Source: Thermohalobaculum sp039180675
GTDB taxonomy: Bacteria; Pseudomonadota; Alphaproteobacteria; Rhodobacterales; Rhodobacteraceae
NCBI GenBank assembly: GCA_039180675.1
Contig: JBCDDC010000017.1
Location: 1-64,000 of the forward strand
Length of the DNA stretch: 64,000 nucleotides
Direction: 5' to 3'
The notes under the pieces are model-generated. The model was not told the origin of the DNA, did no database searches, and worked only from the letters and a program-made list of their open reading frames with translations. The position numbers and the translations under genes were made by a program. Every line of letters starts with the position of its first letter. Within the stretch, counting starts at the first letter, position 1. Positions 43,743-53,140 of the stretch are shown here, piece after piece.

Positions 43743-44234
43743 CTAGCGGTCGAGGCGCTTGATGACATGGAGCAGCGCCGCGCCGACAAGCTGGTAGGCG
43801 CGGGATTCCGAGATCCCCAGCCGCCGGCCGATCTCCGCGCAGGACAGGCCCTCCACCCGGCTCATCCGGAAGGTGCTCATGGTCCGCGGGGGCAGCTCGC
43901 CCAACGCCTCGACCACCAGTTCGAGCTCCTGACGGGCGCTGATCACCCGCTCCATGTCCGGCGAGGGGTCTTCGAGCAGTTTCTGGGTCTCAAGGCCCGT
44001 GCGCTCACGCCGCTTGCGCCGGTGCCAGTCGATCGCGAGGTTCTTGACGATCCGGGTGAGGATGCGCCGGGAATGCTCGACCGGATAGGCATGGCGCTGC
44101 CATCTCAGCCAACTGTCCTGAACGATATCCTCGGCATTCTCCGGGCATTTCACGATCATACGGGCAACTTCGATCAAATCGCCGCGATGTCGCAGGAAGC
44201 CTTCGACACTGTCGTCTGTGGGAGTTTGCATCAT
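43743..44234 (-). CDS. ECF sigma factor, FecI type
   Basis: A 163-residue sigma factor started at the tandem ATGs at 44234/44231. Region 2 is AEDIVQDSWLRWQRHA...RRILTRIVKNLAIDWHRR; region 4 is LGELPPRTMSTFRMSRVEGL plus the HTH SCAEIGRRLGISESRAYQLV. FecI-type sigma factors direct transcription of their linked TonB receptor on ligand binding. The longer frame upstream to 44510 is not sigma-like and is probably untranslated. Confidence 0.92.
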   Translation of the reverse strand: MMQTPTDDSVEGFLRHRGDLIEVARMIVKCPENAEDIVQDSWLRWQRHAYPVEHSRRILTRIVKNLAIDWHRRKRRERTGLETQKLLEDPSPDMERVISARQELELVVEALGELPPRTMSTFRMSRVEGLSCAEIGRRLGISESRAYQLVGAALLHVIKRLDR

Positions 44235-44279
44235 AGAGCGCCCGATTTCCGACAAAGCAAGCGCCTGGCTGATGGGATG

Positions 44280-44297
44280 ATTAGCTGAGCGGCTAAC
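44280..44297. promoter_or_regulatory. Inverted repeat upstream of the ECF sigma gene, possible iron-regulator site
   Basis: ATTAGC and GCTAAC flank a 6-base spacer (5 of 6 positions match as an inverted repeat). It lies 46 bases before the sigma gene start, in a 300-bp region between divergent genes that otherwise shows no gene. It could be an operator for an iron-responsive regulator; this is a weak inference. Confidence 0.35.
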
Positions 44298-44534
44298 CTT
44301 ATGCAGCACAGCGACAATCGCGTCCAGAAGAGGGCTCTTTATGTGATCTGACCGGCGGAAAGCCGCGTTGTGTGTGTCATCGCTGCGACAGCGCTTCGGC
44401 GCATCAGGCGGGCCGCTTCGCCCCGTGATTTCGCCGCGATGACATGGAGTTAGGCACTGCAAAGAAAGCGCCAGCGCACCATATTCGTGGGACGCGCCCG
44501 GCAGCGGCACATGAGTTTGAGCGAGAGAGCGACC

Positions 44535-45584
44535 ATGACGGAAAGATCACGCGGCCCCGACACGTCGGTCGAGGAATCCCAGGAAGACGTGGCGGGCCGC
44601 CGGGCGCGTGGCGAGTTTGTACGCGGTGTCAGCGGCTTCCGCTCGGCGATCGGCGAGGACCCGGATTTCCCGGCGGAGCCAGGGCGCTATCACCTCTTCG
44701 TCGCGCTCAACTGCCCCTGGTGCCACCGCGTGACGCTGGCGCGGCGCGTTCTGGGGCTGCAGGACAGCCTGACGCTGGACGTCGCCTTCCCCAACCGGAC
44801 AGGCGAAGACGATCCGGCGGGGCCGAACAACTGGGAGTTCAATCCCGACCGGGTGGCCAGCCTGACCGGCATGCCGCTCGAGGAGTGTACGGGCGATACA
44901 GCCACGGGCGAGAATATGCGGATCGCGCGCCAGATCTACGAGGCCGAGGGGTCCGACGAACGCTCGCTCCCGATCCTGTTCGACCGCAAGAGCAGGCGGA
45001 TCGTCTCGAACGAAAGCGCCGAGATCGTGCGCATGCTGGACCGGCAGGCCAGAGCGCTCGGCAGCACGATCCCTGATGCGCAGCGCCCCCGGCTCTATCC
45101 CGATTACGACCCCAAGCGGTGCGCCGAGATCGACCGGCTGAACGAGATGATCTATGTCGCGATCAACAACGGGGCCTACAAGGCGGGATTTTCCTCCGAC
45201 CAGCAGGTCTATGAACAGGCCTTCAACGCCTATTTCGCCGCGCTGGATGAGCTGGAGGCGCATCTGAAAGGCAATGGCGGGCCGTTCCTGACCGGCGCGC
45301 ATTTCACCGAAGCGGACCTTCGCCTCTTCCCGACGCTCTATCGGCACGATCCGGTCTATTACGTCCGGATGAAGCTGAACGGTGCGCGGATCGTCGATTA
45401 CCCGCATCTCTGGCGCTGGCTCTGCCGGGTCTACGCGCTGAAGGGCGTGGCGGAGAGCGGCTCGCTCCTCCACTGCCGGCAGGGCTATTTCGGGCGGACC
45501 TGGAACAAGGTCGTGCCCCTTGGGCCCTTCAAGCCGATGCCCTATCCGGAAGCCTATCTGCACCCCGAGCTGGCCGGCCCCTAA
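44535..45584 (+). CDS. Glutathionyl-hydroquinone-reductase-like glutathione S-transferase
   Basis: About 349 residues from the ATG at 44535; ATGs at 44511 and 44487 are alternatives. The thioredoxin-like domain contains FVALNCPWCHRVTLARR with the catalytic Cys, followed by SLPILFDRKSRRIVSNESAE. The all-alpha C-terminal domain contains NNGAYKAGFSSDQQVYEQAF and FTEADLRLFPTLYRHDPVYY, which is typical of the YqjG/GS-hydroquinone reductase group. These enzymes reduce glutathionyl-hydroquinones in quinone detoxification. Monocistronic. Confidence 0.88.
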   Translation: MTERSRGPDTSVEESQEDVAGRRARGEFVRGVSGFRSAIGEDPDFPAEPGRYHLFVALNCPWCHRVTLARRVLGLQDSLTLDVAFPNRTGEDDPAGPNNWEFNPDRVASLTGMPLEECTGDTATGENMRIARQIYEAEGSDERSLPILFDRKSRRIVSNESAEIVRMLDRQARALGSTIPDAQRPRLYPDYDPKRCAEIDRLNEMIYVAINNGAYKAGFSSDQQVYEQAFNAYFAALDELEAHLKGNGGPFLTGAHFTEADLRLFPTLYRHDPVYYVRMKLNGARIVDYPHLWRWLCRVYALKGVAESGSLLHCRQGYFGRTWNKVVPLGPFKPMPYPEAYLHPELAGP

Positions 45585-45749
45585 GGCTGAGCGGGCTGGG
45601 ACGCTATTCTTTCCCTATATCAGGGACTTATCCCGTAGAGGCCCCTTGCGCTCTTCTGACCAGTTGCTTAGAGAGCCGGGTTACGGGGTTTATGCAGACG
45701 ATCGACCAGCCATCGCCAGTCCGTCATCTCAAAGCAGTGACATGGGGAC

Positions 45750-48002
45750 TTGCCGATGGAACGTGTTTTTTCACGCGGAATCATGATGTTTTGCGGAACA
45801 CTTTTGGGCGCGGCCCAGGCGCCCGCGCAGGAGACCGGTCAGGCGGAGACAGGCGCGCAGACCAGCCAGTCCGCCACGCCCAGCGACACTGCGGTGGAGC
45901 TTAACCGGATTGTGGTCAGCGAGACCCTCGAGGACCCGACAGGGCCGGTCGATGGCTATCGTGCCCAGCGGTCAAGCTCGGGCACAAAGCTCGACATCCC
46001 GATCGAGGAGCTGCCGCTCTCGATCCAGGTTCTGCCGCGCGACATCATCGAGGACAGCAATGCCGACCGGGTCGAGGACACGGTTCTGGCGGCCACCGGT
46101 GCCGCCGTCGGCAACACCTTCGGCGCGATCAACGAGAGCTTCATCCTGCGCGGTTTCGCGGCCGATGTCGCCGATAACGGCGCGCTCTCGACCTTTGGCC
46201 CGGTCCGGCGGCGCGATTCGGCGAATGTGGAGCGGATCGAGGTTTTGAGCGGCCCGGCTGGCGCGCTTTTCGGCTTTGGCCCGCCGGGCGGGGTGATCAA
46301 CGTGGTCACCAAGAAGCCGCAGGAGGGCTTCTTCGCCGAGGGCCGCACCTCGGCCAGCAGCCGGGTGCGTCTGCGTCAGGAATTCGACATCAACACCCCG
46401 GTCTCGGAGACCTGGAACACCAATGCCCGCATTGTGGGCTCCCTCGAGGGGACCGACAGCTTCCGGTTCCGCCAGGCCTTCGACCAAAGTTTCCCCGAGA
46501 GCCGTCAGTTCGTCGCGCCCTCGATCTCGTTCGAGCCGACAGACGATCTCTCGGTCGTCTTCAAGGCACAGTATATGCGTGACGACGTGGTGTTCGACCG
46601 GGGCGTGCCGATCGATGCGGGCGGCGACGCGGTCACCGGCATCGACGCCTTCTTCGGCGACGAGGAGTTCAGCGATTTCCGTGTCCGCGCAATCATCGGC
46701 GATCTCGAGGTCGGCTACGAGATCAACGAGGATTGGGGCCTGAGCTTCCGCGGCTCGATCGACGACAACAAGCGCGATGGCTTCTCGCTCGAGCCCGAGA
46801 TCCTGTCGCCGATCTCCTTTCCGGGCGCTCTGCTTGGCCTACCGATCGATGTGGTCGCGGGTGAGACGGTCCTGCGCCAGCTCGAGGATCGCGATCAGGG
46901 CATCCGCCGCTTCTTCGGGCGGACCGACCTGAACGGGACGTTCCGGATCGGCCCGGTCTCGCATGATCTTCTGCTCTCGGTCGATGCGCAGCGGACCAGG
47001 TCGGATTCCAAGATCGCGCAATCGGGCGTGATCGACGCGGTCTCGATCTTCGAGCCGGGCACGCCGACACCGCTGGACGCGAGCGATCTCGGTCCGCCCC
47101 TGATCACGGATACGGTGGTCGAGACGGTCAGCTTCACCTTCTTCGACAAGATAAGCTGGGGCGAGCGGCTCCACATCCTCGGCGGCGGCCGGGTCGACAT
47201 CCTCGACCAGACGACCGAGAGCAGTTCCGCCGGCGTGATCGATATCAGCACCACCGAGTTTTCGCCCCGGGTCGGTCTGGTGGTGAGACCGATCGACAAC
47301 CTCCCGGTTTCGGCCTTCTTCAGCTATGGCCAGTCGTTCGAGCCGAATACCGAGTTCTCGATCACCGGCGCCCCGATCGAGCCGCAGATCGGGCGCACCT
47401 TCGAGGGCGGGGTCCGTGTCGACTTCCTCGACGGGGATCTGGGGCTGACGGTGACCGCGTTCGACATCGCGCTCGAGAATGTTCCGGTCACCACCGATGC
47501 CACGTTCTTCGTCGGCTCCGAGCAGGAAAGCCGGGGGGTCGAGGTCGCCTTGCAGGGTGCGGTGACCCCCAATTTCAACATCGTCGCGAACTACACCTAT
47601 GTCGATTCAGAGCTCTCGAGCGTCGATCCGGGCGGTCTCGAACCCGCGCTTGGCGAGCCGCTGGCGGGCGTCCCGGAACATGCGTTCAGCGTGCTCGGCA
47701 GTTACAGTTTCGATCAGGGGACGCTCGACGGGCTGACGCTGACCGCGGGGCTCCGTTACCGGGGCGGCAGGCTGGCGACGAACAGTTTCGACGTTCCGAT
47801 CCTCGGGATCCTAGATGCGATCGAGTTCGACAGCTTCGTCGATATCGACATCGGCGCAAGCTACGTGCTGACCGAGGATGTCGAGCTCGAGGTCGGCATC
47901 AGCAACCTGCTCGATCAGGAGATCCTGCGCGGCAACACCGGCAATATCGCGATCCCCGAGCCCGGGATCGAAGGCTTCGCCGCCCTGACCGTGCGGTTCT
48001 GA
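45750..48002 (+). CDS. TonB-dependent siderophore receptor (FhuA/FpvA-like, no STN domain)
   Basis: A 750-residue outer-membrane receptor with a signal peptide (IMMFCGTLLGAAQAPAQ). The plug has TKLDIPIEELPLSIQVLPRD, SFILRGFAADVADNG and RIEVLSGPAGALFGFGPPGG. The barrel ends with PGIEGFAALTVRF, a proper C-terminal Phe. Unlike the other receptor in the window, it has no signalling domain and no linked FecIR genes. It probably imports a ferric siderophore. Confidence 0.9.
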   Translation: MPMERVFSRGIMMFCGTLLGAAQAPAQETGQAETGAQTSQSATPSDTAVELNRIVVSETLEDPTGPVDGYRAQRSSSGTKLDIPIEELPLSIQVLPRDIIEDSNADRVEDTVLAATGAAVGNTFGAINESFILRGFAADVADNGALSTFGPVRRRDSANVERIEVLSGPAGALFGFGPPGGVINVVTKKPQEGFFAEGRTSASSRVRLRQEFDINTPVSETWNTNARIVGSLEGTDSFRFRQAFDQSFPESRQFVAPSISFEPTDDLSVVFKAQYMRDDVVFDRGVPIDAGGDAVTGIDAFFGDEEFSDFRVRAIIGDLEVGYEINEDWGLSFRGSIDDNKRDGFSLEPEILSPISFPGALLGLPIDVVAGETVLRQLEDRDQGIRRFFGRTDLNGTFRIGPVSHDLLLSVDAQRTRSDSKIAQSGVIDAVSIFEPGTPTPLDASDLGPPLITDTVVETVSFTFFDKISWGERLHILGGGRVDILDQTTESSSAGVIDISTTEFSPRVGLVVRPIDNLPVSAFFSYGQSFEPNTEFSITGAPIEPQIGRTFEGGVRVDFLDGDLGLTVTAFDIALENVPVTTDATFFVGSEQESRGVEVALQGAVTPNFNIVANYTYVDSELSSVDPGGLEPALGEPLAGVPEHAFSVLGSYSFDQGTLDGLTLTAGLRYRGGRLATNSFDVPILGILDAIEFDSFVDIDIGASYVLTEDVELEVGISNLLDQEILRGNTGNIAIPEPGIEGFAALTVRF

Positions 48003-48035
48003 CCGGTTATTCGGCGGCGCCCCTGGCGCCTGGGA

Positions 48036-48896
48036 TCACGCCGTCTTGGCCGCCCCTGCCGGTTCAGCACGCTCGATATGCGTCTGGGTGACCAGCACGC
48101 CGGCATCGTCCTCATCCCGGTCGGTGACCAGCATCCGGCCGGGGGTGTGGGTGATGCAGATCGGCGGTCTGGCGGCGCGCAGCACGTTCTGCGGGGTCAC
48201 CCCGCAAGCCCAGAAGACAGGGACATCGCGAGGCGCAATGACCGTAGGCTCCCCCCAATCCGGACGCTCGAGATCGGCAATCCCGATAGCGGCCGGATCG
48301 CCCGTGTGGATCGGCGCGCCATGGGCATGGCCATAGGCCGAGGTGATCCTTTGGGCGAGCTCCACCTGCGCCTCGGGGATCGCGCGCATCGACACCACCA
48401 TCGTGCCCTGGAAGGGGCCGACCGCCTCCAGCGCGATATCGGTCGCATACATCGGCACCGTGGTGTTCGCCTCGATATGTTTCTGCCGGATCCCGGCGGC
48501 GGCGAGCGCACGCTCGAAGGTAAACGAACAGCCGAGCGCGAAGGCCACCATATCGTCGCGCCACAGATCGCCGATCTCGTGGACCGTGTCGGTGAGCACG
48601 CCGTCCCGGTAGACATTGTAGCTCGGCACATCGGTGCGGATGTCGATATCGCCCAGCGCGGGCATCATCGGATCGCCCCGGCGCGACAGGCCGACCAGTG
48701 GGCAGGGCCGGGCGTTGCGGCGGCAGAACTCGAGGAAATCATCGGCATACCCATCGCCCAGAATGGCGAGGTTGGCCTGCAGCCGGCCGGGGGCGAATCC
48801 CGCCGTATGGCCACGATAGCGCCCGGCGCGAATATGGCCGCGCACCATATCGACGGGCTGTTTCCGGAGTGTTTCGTAATCGGCCGAGGTCATCAT
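48036..48896 (-). CDS. DUF1445 family protein (YcsI/D-glutamate cyclase-like)
   Basis: A 286-residue protein of the DUF1445 family: GRYRGHTAGFAPGRLQANLA, DFLEFCRRNARPCPLVGLS, DVPSYNVYRDGVL, FALGCSFTFERALAAAGI and VFWACGVTPQNVL, with ITHTPGRMLVTD at the end. Members are annotated as hydro-lyases, and the mammalian relative is a D-glutamate cyclase. It is divergent from a TRAP transporter operon, which suggests that the transporter imports its substrate, an organic or amino acid. Confidence 0.9.
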   Translation of the reverse strand: MMTSADYETLRKQPVDMVRGHIRAGRYRGHTAGFAPGRLQANLAILGDGYADDFLEFCRRNARPCPLVGLSRRGDPMMPALGDIDIRTDVPSYNVYRDGVLTDTVHEIGDLWRDDMVAFALGCSFTFERALAAAGIRQKHIEANTTVPMYATDIALEAVGPFQGTMVVSMRAIPEAQVELAQRITSAYGHAHGAPIHTGDPAAIGIADLERPDWGEPTVIAPRDVPVFWACGVTPQNVLRAARPPICITHTPGRMLVTDRDEDDAGVLVTQTHIERAEPAGAAKTA

Positions 48897-49130
48897 TCCT
48901 GTCCTTTTTCCACCACTTCAACATGCCCCCGCCGCCCCAGCGACGCAAGCGACCGGGGTCTTCCCGGTCGATCGGAAACCAGATCGAAGCGGTGGTGCCC
49001 GCAATTTCGGGTCATTAGGCCGCCCCGCATCGACCTCCGCAGCCCACTTTAACACTTGGCCTGCGCAAACCTCTGTGGCTATCGTTTCCGGGAAGAGGCC
49101 GAAAAGGCGCTCAAACAGGGAGAATCGAGA

Positions 49131-50183
49131 ATGAAGAACGCACTCTGCGCAGCATTGGCGGCGGCCCTCTTGGCCAGCACAGCCCATGCCGATGTGGAAG
49201 AGAAGGAATTCCTGGTCGTCGGCACCTGGGGCAATCTCTTCAACTGGAAAGAACATGAAAGCCGGATGTGGAACAACGTCCTGCCCGAGGCTTCGGGCGG
49301 CAAGCTCACCGCGAACGCCAAGCCCTATACCGAGCTTGGCCTCTCCGGCTACGAGGTCGTCAAACAGCTCGAACTCGGCGCCTATGACGCCGTTCACGCC
49401 CTGACGACCTATACGAGCCAGGACAGCCCGCCGCTGGAGGGGATCGATCTGGCCGGGGTCTTCCAGGACTTCGCGACCTATCGCAAGGCGCTCAAGGCCT
49501 ATGAGCCGGTCATCCGCCGTGAGCTGCGCGACAAGTACAATGCCGAGCTGATCATGCTCTACACCTTCCCGTCGCAGCAGCTCTTCTGCAAGCTGGACGG
49601 CGGCAAGAGCGGGCATCTGGCAAGCCTGAAGGGCACCAAGATCCGGACCTATTCGACCTCGCTGGCCGATTTCATCGAGGGGCTCGGCGCCTCGTCGGTG
49701 ACGATCGCGTTCTCCGAGGCGGTTCCGGCGCTGGAAAAGGGCGTGGCGACCTGTGGCACGACCGGCACCGCGCCCGCCTACAACGCGAAATGGTACCAGG
49801 TGACCACCCATAACGTGCGGGTCAAGCTGGGCTATGCCGCGACCTTCATGGCCTTCAACGGCGAAGCCTGGGATGAGCTGTCGGAAGAGACCCGCGCGCT
49901 GATCCGCGAGAATGCAGCCAAGGTCGAGAACGACATCTGGGAGTCGATCGAGGCAACCGATGCCATGGCGGCCACCTGCAACACCACCGGCCCGTGCGAC
50001 TGGGGCGAGACCGGCGGCCTCGTGCCCATCGAGATGAACGATGAGGACAACGCGATCATCAAGGATGTGGTCGAGAACACCGTTCTCAAGCGTTTCGCCG
50101 AGCGTTGCGGTAAAGCCTGCGCCGAGGAGTGGAACGCGACCATGGGCCAGATCGCGGGCGTCCAGGCGCCCCTGCCCGAGTAA
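49131..50183 (+). CDS. dctP: TRAP transporter substrate-binding protein (DctP family)
   Basis: A 350-residue periplasmic protein with a signal peptide (ALCAALAAALLASTAHA) from the ATG at 49131, which has an AGGGAG-type RBS. The DctP-like fold is indicated by GLSGYEVVKQLELGAYDAVH, LASLKGTKIRTYSTSLADFI, and SEAVPALEKGVATCGTTGTA (the usual substrate-carboxylate region). Four late Cys (CNTTGPC, CGKAC) suggest disulfides, uncommon in this family. It starts the SBP-small permease-large permease operon. Confidence 0.9.
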   Translation: MKNALCAALAAALLASTAHADVEEKEFLVVGTWGNLFNWKEHESRMWNNVLPEASGGKLTANAKPYTELGLSGYEVVKQLELGAYDAVHALTTYTSQDSPPLEGIDLAGVFQDFATYRKALKAYEPVIRRELRDKYNAELIMLYTFPSQQLFCKLDGGKSGHLASLKGTKIRTYSTSLADFIEGLGASSVTIAFSEAVPALEKGVATCGTTGTAPAYNAKWYQVTTHNVRVKLGYAATFMAFNGEAWDELSEETRALIRENAAKVENDIWESIEATDAMAATCNTTGPCDWGETGGLVPIEMNDEDNAIIKDVVENTVLKRFAERCGKACAEEWNATMGQIAGVQAPLPE

Positions 50184-50193
50184 CCGAACCGGC

Positions 50194-50216
50194 GCCGCGC
50201 CCTGCCCGGGCGCGGC
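50194..50216 (+). promoter_or_regulatory. Intercistronic hairpin between dctP and dctQ
   Basis: A perfect 9-bp stem GCCGCGCCC/GGGCGCGGC with a 5-base loop and no T-run lies 10 bases after dctP and 12 bases before the dctQ start. Such hairpins protect the upstream mRNA from 3' decay and raise binding protein over permease levels. Confidence 0.7.
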
Positions 50217-50228
50217 CTCCTCGCGCCC

Positions 50229-50849
50229 GTGGATCTTCTCGACCGGATATACAAGGCCCTCGAGCGCGTCTCGCTATGGGCCGTCTGGGCAGGTGGCCTC
50301 GCGCTCCTGCTTGCGGCGATCATGATCGTGATCGAGGTCGTGGGCCGCAAGATCGGCGGGACCACGGTTCTGGGCCTGACGATCCCCGCGTTCCGCGTGC
50401 CGGGGTCGGATGAGTACTCCGGCTATGTCTTCGCCGGGGCGACGGTCTGGGCCTATGCCTATTGCCTGATCCACCGCAGCCATATCCGGATTGACGCGCT
50501 CTACAACCTGTTCCCGCAACGGGTGCGCGCGGTGCTCGACGTGATCGGGCTGGCGCTGCTCGGCGTCTATGTCCTCTATCTCACCGAGCGGGCCTGGATT
50601 GTCTTCATCGGAACGCTGGAGAAGGGATCGAAGGCGGCAACGCCCCAGCAGACCCCGCTCTGGCTGCCGCAGGGGATCTGGGTCTCGGGGCTGACCTTCT
50701 TTGCCATCGTGACGCTCTTTCTGTTTCTCTACACCACCCTCTACCTCATCCGCGGGCGCAGCGACCGGGTGCAGCAGCTCGCGGGAACCATGTCCGTGGA
50801 TGAAGAGGTCGCGGAGGAAACCCGCGGCATGAGCGAGATCGACAAATGA
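50229..50849 (+). CDS. dctQ: TRAP transporter small permease (DctQ family)
   Basis: A 206-residue inner-membrane protein read from the GTG at 50229, with four membrane helices (about 15-38, 65-82, 95-118 and 145-170). The family block VPGSDEYSGYVFAGATVWAY followed by HIRIDALYNLFPQRVRAVLD is diagnostic. Its stop overlaps the large permease start as ATGA. Confidence 0.88.
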   Translation: MDLLDRIYKALERVSLWAVWAGGLALLLAAIMIVIEVVGRKIGGTTVLGLTIPAFRVPGSDEYSGYVFAGATVWAYAYCLIHRSHIRIDALYNLFPQRVRAVLDVIGLALLGVYVLYLTERAWIVFIGTLEKGSKAATPQQTPLWLPQGIWVSGLTFFAIVTLFLFLYTTLYLIRGRSDRVQQLAGTMSVDEEVAEETRGMSEIDK

Positions 50850-52165
50850 AGAGCATCGTCGCCCTCTTCAAGGCCGGCTCGCCCTGGTCGATCATCATCG
50901 CGCTGCTCGTCCTCGTGCTCGCCGCCGTGCCCGTGGCGGCAGTGCTCGGGCTCCTCTCCATCGGGCTCGATCAGGTCTACATGCGCGGGCGCCTGATCCG
51001 CGCGATGGGAGAGAACACCTGGGAGCAGCAGAAGAATTTCCTGCTCATCGCCATCCCGATGTTCATCCTGATGGGAGAGATCATCCTGCGCGCCGGGATC
51101 GCGCGGCGGATGTACGAGGCGGTGGCGGGCTGGCTGAGCTGGCTGCCCGGCGGCCTGATGCACGCCAACATCGCCTCCTGCGCGATCTTTGCCGCCACAT
51201 CGGGCTCGTCGGTTGCGACCGCCGCGACCATCGGCACCGTCGCCTACCCCGAGATCGAGAGCCGCAAGTATAATGAGGGGCTGTTCCTCGGCTCGATCGC
51301 TGCGGGCGGGACGCTCGGCATCCTGATCCCGCCGTCGATCAACCTGATCCTCTATGGCTTCATCACCGACACCTCGGTGCCGGAGTTGTTCCTCGCGGGC
51401 TTCATCCCGGGCCTGCTGCTCTCCACGCTGTTCCTGGTGATCATCCTGATCGCCTGCCTGATCCGGCCCGAATGGGGCGGTGAGCAGCCCAAGGTCACCT
51501 GGGGCGACCGCATCAGGAGCCTGCCGGACCTGATCCCACCCCTGCTGCTCATCATCGGCGTGATGGGCTCGATCTACGGCGGCATCGCGACACCGACCGA
51601 GGCGGCGGCCGTTGGCGTGCTCTTCTCCCTGATCCTGGCGATGTGGACCCGCACCCTCTCGGCCACGATGCTCAAGGGCGCGTTCGAGAGCACGATGCGC
51701 ATCAGCGCGATGATCATGTTCATCATCCTCGCCGCCGTCTTCCTCAATTTCGTGCTCGGCTTTCTGGGGGTCACCCAGGCGCTGATCGCGTTTATCGGAG
51801 AGCTCGGCTGGACCCCGCTTGAGACCATGATCGCGCTGGTCGTCTTCTACCTGATCCTCGGCATGTTCATGGAGACGCTGAGCATGATGCTGACCACCGT
51901 GCCGGTGGTCTTCCCTCTGGTCGTCGGCATGGGGTTCGACCCGGTCTGGTTCGGCATTCTGGTGATCGTGCTGATGGAGGCCGCGCTGATCACGCCGCCG
52001 ATTGGCGTGAACCTCTATGTCGTCCAGGGCATCCGCTCCCGCGGTGGACCGTTCGGCGATGTCGCCTGGGGCGCCCTGCCCTTTGTGCTCATGATGATCG
52101 CGATGGCGGCGCTCCTGATCGCCTTCCCCCAGATCGCGATCTGGCTGCCGCAACAGGTCTACTGA
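50846..52165 (+). CDS. dctM: TRAP transporter large permease (DctM family)
   Basis: A 439-residue permease with about 12 membrane segments. Signature stretches include SCAIFAATSGSSVATAATIG, AAGGTLGILIPPSINLILYG, ATPTEAAAVGVLFSLILAM and ITPPIGVNLYVVQGI. It imports the substrate with Na+ symport in complex with DctQ and DctP. The substrate is not set by sequence; the DUF1445 and MBL neighbours point to an organic acid or lactone. Confidence 0.93.
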   Translation: MKSIVALFKAGSPWSIIIALLVLVLAAVPVAAVLGLLSIGLDQVYMRGRLIRAMGENTWEQQKNFLLIAIPMFILMGEIILRAGIARRMYEAVAGWLSWLPGGLMHANIASCAIFAATSGSSVATAATIGTVAYPEIESRKYNEGLFLGSIAAGGTLGILIPPSINLILYGFITDTSVPELFLAGFIPGLLLSTLFLVIILIACLIRPEWGGEQPKVTWGDRIRSLPDLIPPLLLIIGVMGSIYGGIATPTEAAAVGVLFSLILAMWTRTLSATMLKGAFESTMRISAMIMFIILAAVFLNFVLGFLGVTQALIAFIGELGWTPLETMIALVVFYLILGMFMETLSMMLTTVPVVFPLVVGMGFDPVWFGILVIVLMEAALITPPIGVNLYVVQGIRSRGGPFGDVAWGALPFVLMMIAMAALLIAFPQIAIWLPQQVY

Positions 52166-52171
52166 CCGGCC

Positions 52172-53062
52172 CTACTCCTGCGGCAGGTCCAACCCGTGCG
52201 CCCGGTGCCAGGCATCGACGTCAAAGGCGACGTGATCGCCGAACGAATGCACCTCAACCTCATCGGGCAGCGTGTCGGGTGTGTAGGAGACCTCTGACAC
52301 CTCCAAGTGATGGACACGCGGCTGGTCCGCGAGCCACCAGGTGACCGGCAAGAGCGTGCTTTGCCGCTGGACCACGTTCCAAGTGTAGTAGTGATGCGGC
52401 ACCACGATCTTGGGCGCCACCCGCTCGATGACGTCGGCCACCCGGCGGTTGCCCATCACATGCTGGCTGTCATCCACCGGCATCAGCAGAATGTCGATGC
52501 GGCCGAGCCGGGCCCAGATCTCCTCCGGCGGGTTCGGGCGGTTGTCGCCCCAGTGCAGGATGCGCAGGCCGCCGGTCTCGACGACGATCAGGCAGTTGTC
52601 CCACGAGCGCGCATTATCGGGCGGGTCGAGCTTCTGCCCGCCGAAATACGAGTTGATCTTGCGGAAGTCATAGGTCGCATCGCTCGGATCGATGGCGTGC
52701 TTGTCGGCCACGCCCTCGATGCGGAGATCGGCGAATTCATAGGTTCCGATCAGCCGGTCGAGCAGCACGCTCGCATCCAGCCGGTGCAGGGCGTCATGGT
52801 CGAAATGGGCATGTGTGGAGACGCCGATATCGACCGCCGTCTCGGGGAAATCGTGAAAGTACCAGTCCCACTTGCCGGTCGGCAGGTTGCGCCACGGGTC
52901 GATCATGACCGTGAGACCGGAAGGTGCGGTGATCCGGAACGCCGAGGAGCCGAAGAACGCCAGCTTCACCGGGCCCTCCGCCTGAGCCTCGCCTTGGAAC
53001 GCGATCATCCGGTTCTGGTTCGATACCTGCCGCCAGGCGCTGGCGCCTGTGTCGATTGTCAT
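52172..53062 (-). CDS. MBL-fold hydrolase, UlaG/UPF0173-like
   Basis: A 296-residue metallo-beta-lactamase-fold protein without a signal peptide. The metal site is VSTHAHFDHDALHRLD, with later ligands in ILHWGDNRPNP and VPHHYYTWNV. This layout resembles UlaG (L-ascorbate-6-phosphate lactonase) and related hydrolases. It is convergent with the TRAP operon (6 bp apart) and divergent from a carboxymuconolactone-decarboxylase-like gene, with 78 bp between their starts. A lactone substrate is plausible. Confidence 0.83.
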   Translation of the reverse strand: MTIDTGASAWRQVSNQNRMIAFQGEAQAEGPVKLAFFGSSAFRITAPSGLTVMIDPWRNLPTGKWDWYFHDFPETAVDIGVSTHAHFDHDALHRLDASVLLDRLIGTYEFADLRIEGVADKHAIDPSDATYDFRKINSYFGGQKLDPPDNARSWDNCLIVVETGGLRILHWGDNRPNPPEEIWARLGRIDILLMPVDDSQHVMGNRRVADVIERVAPKIVVPHHYYTWNVVQRQSTLLPVTWWLADQPRVHHLEVSEVSYTPDTLPDEVEVHSFGDHVAFDVDAWHRAHGLDLPQE

Positions 53063-53140
53063 GGCTCGCTCCCCTTCTTGACCGCCGGGACATGCGCGGC
53101 CATCCTTTTCCCACGTCCATCAAAGGTCAAGGAGCGCGCC

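Noticed and set aside
48013..48030. GGCGCC...GGCGCC hairpin between the siderophore receptor and DUF1445 genes as terminator
   Set aside because: The stem is short and no T-run follows on either strand.
50741..52153. 470-residue minus-strand frame rich in His, Asp and Arg
   Set aside because: Antisense shadow of dctM; the plus-strand protein has clear permease motifs.
52307..53140. N-terminal extension of the CMD-family frame
   Set aside because: It is antisense to the MBL hydrolase; the RBS and ATG at 53141 start the real protein.
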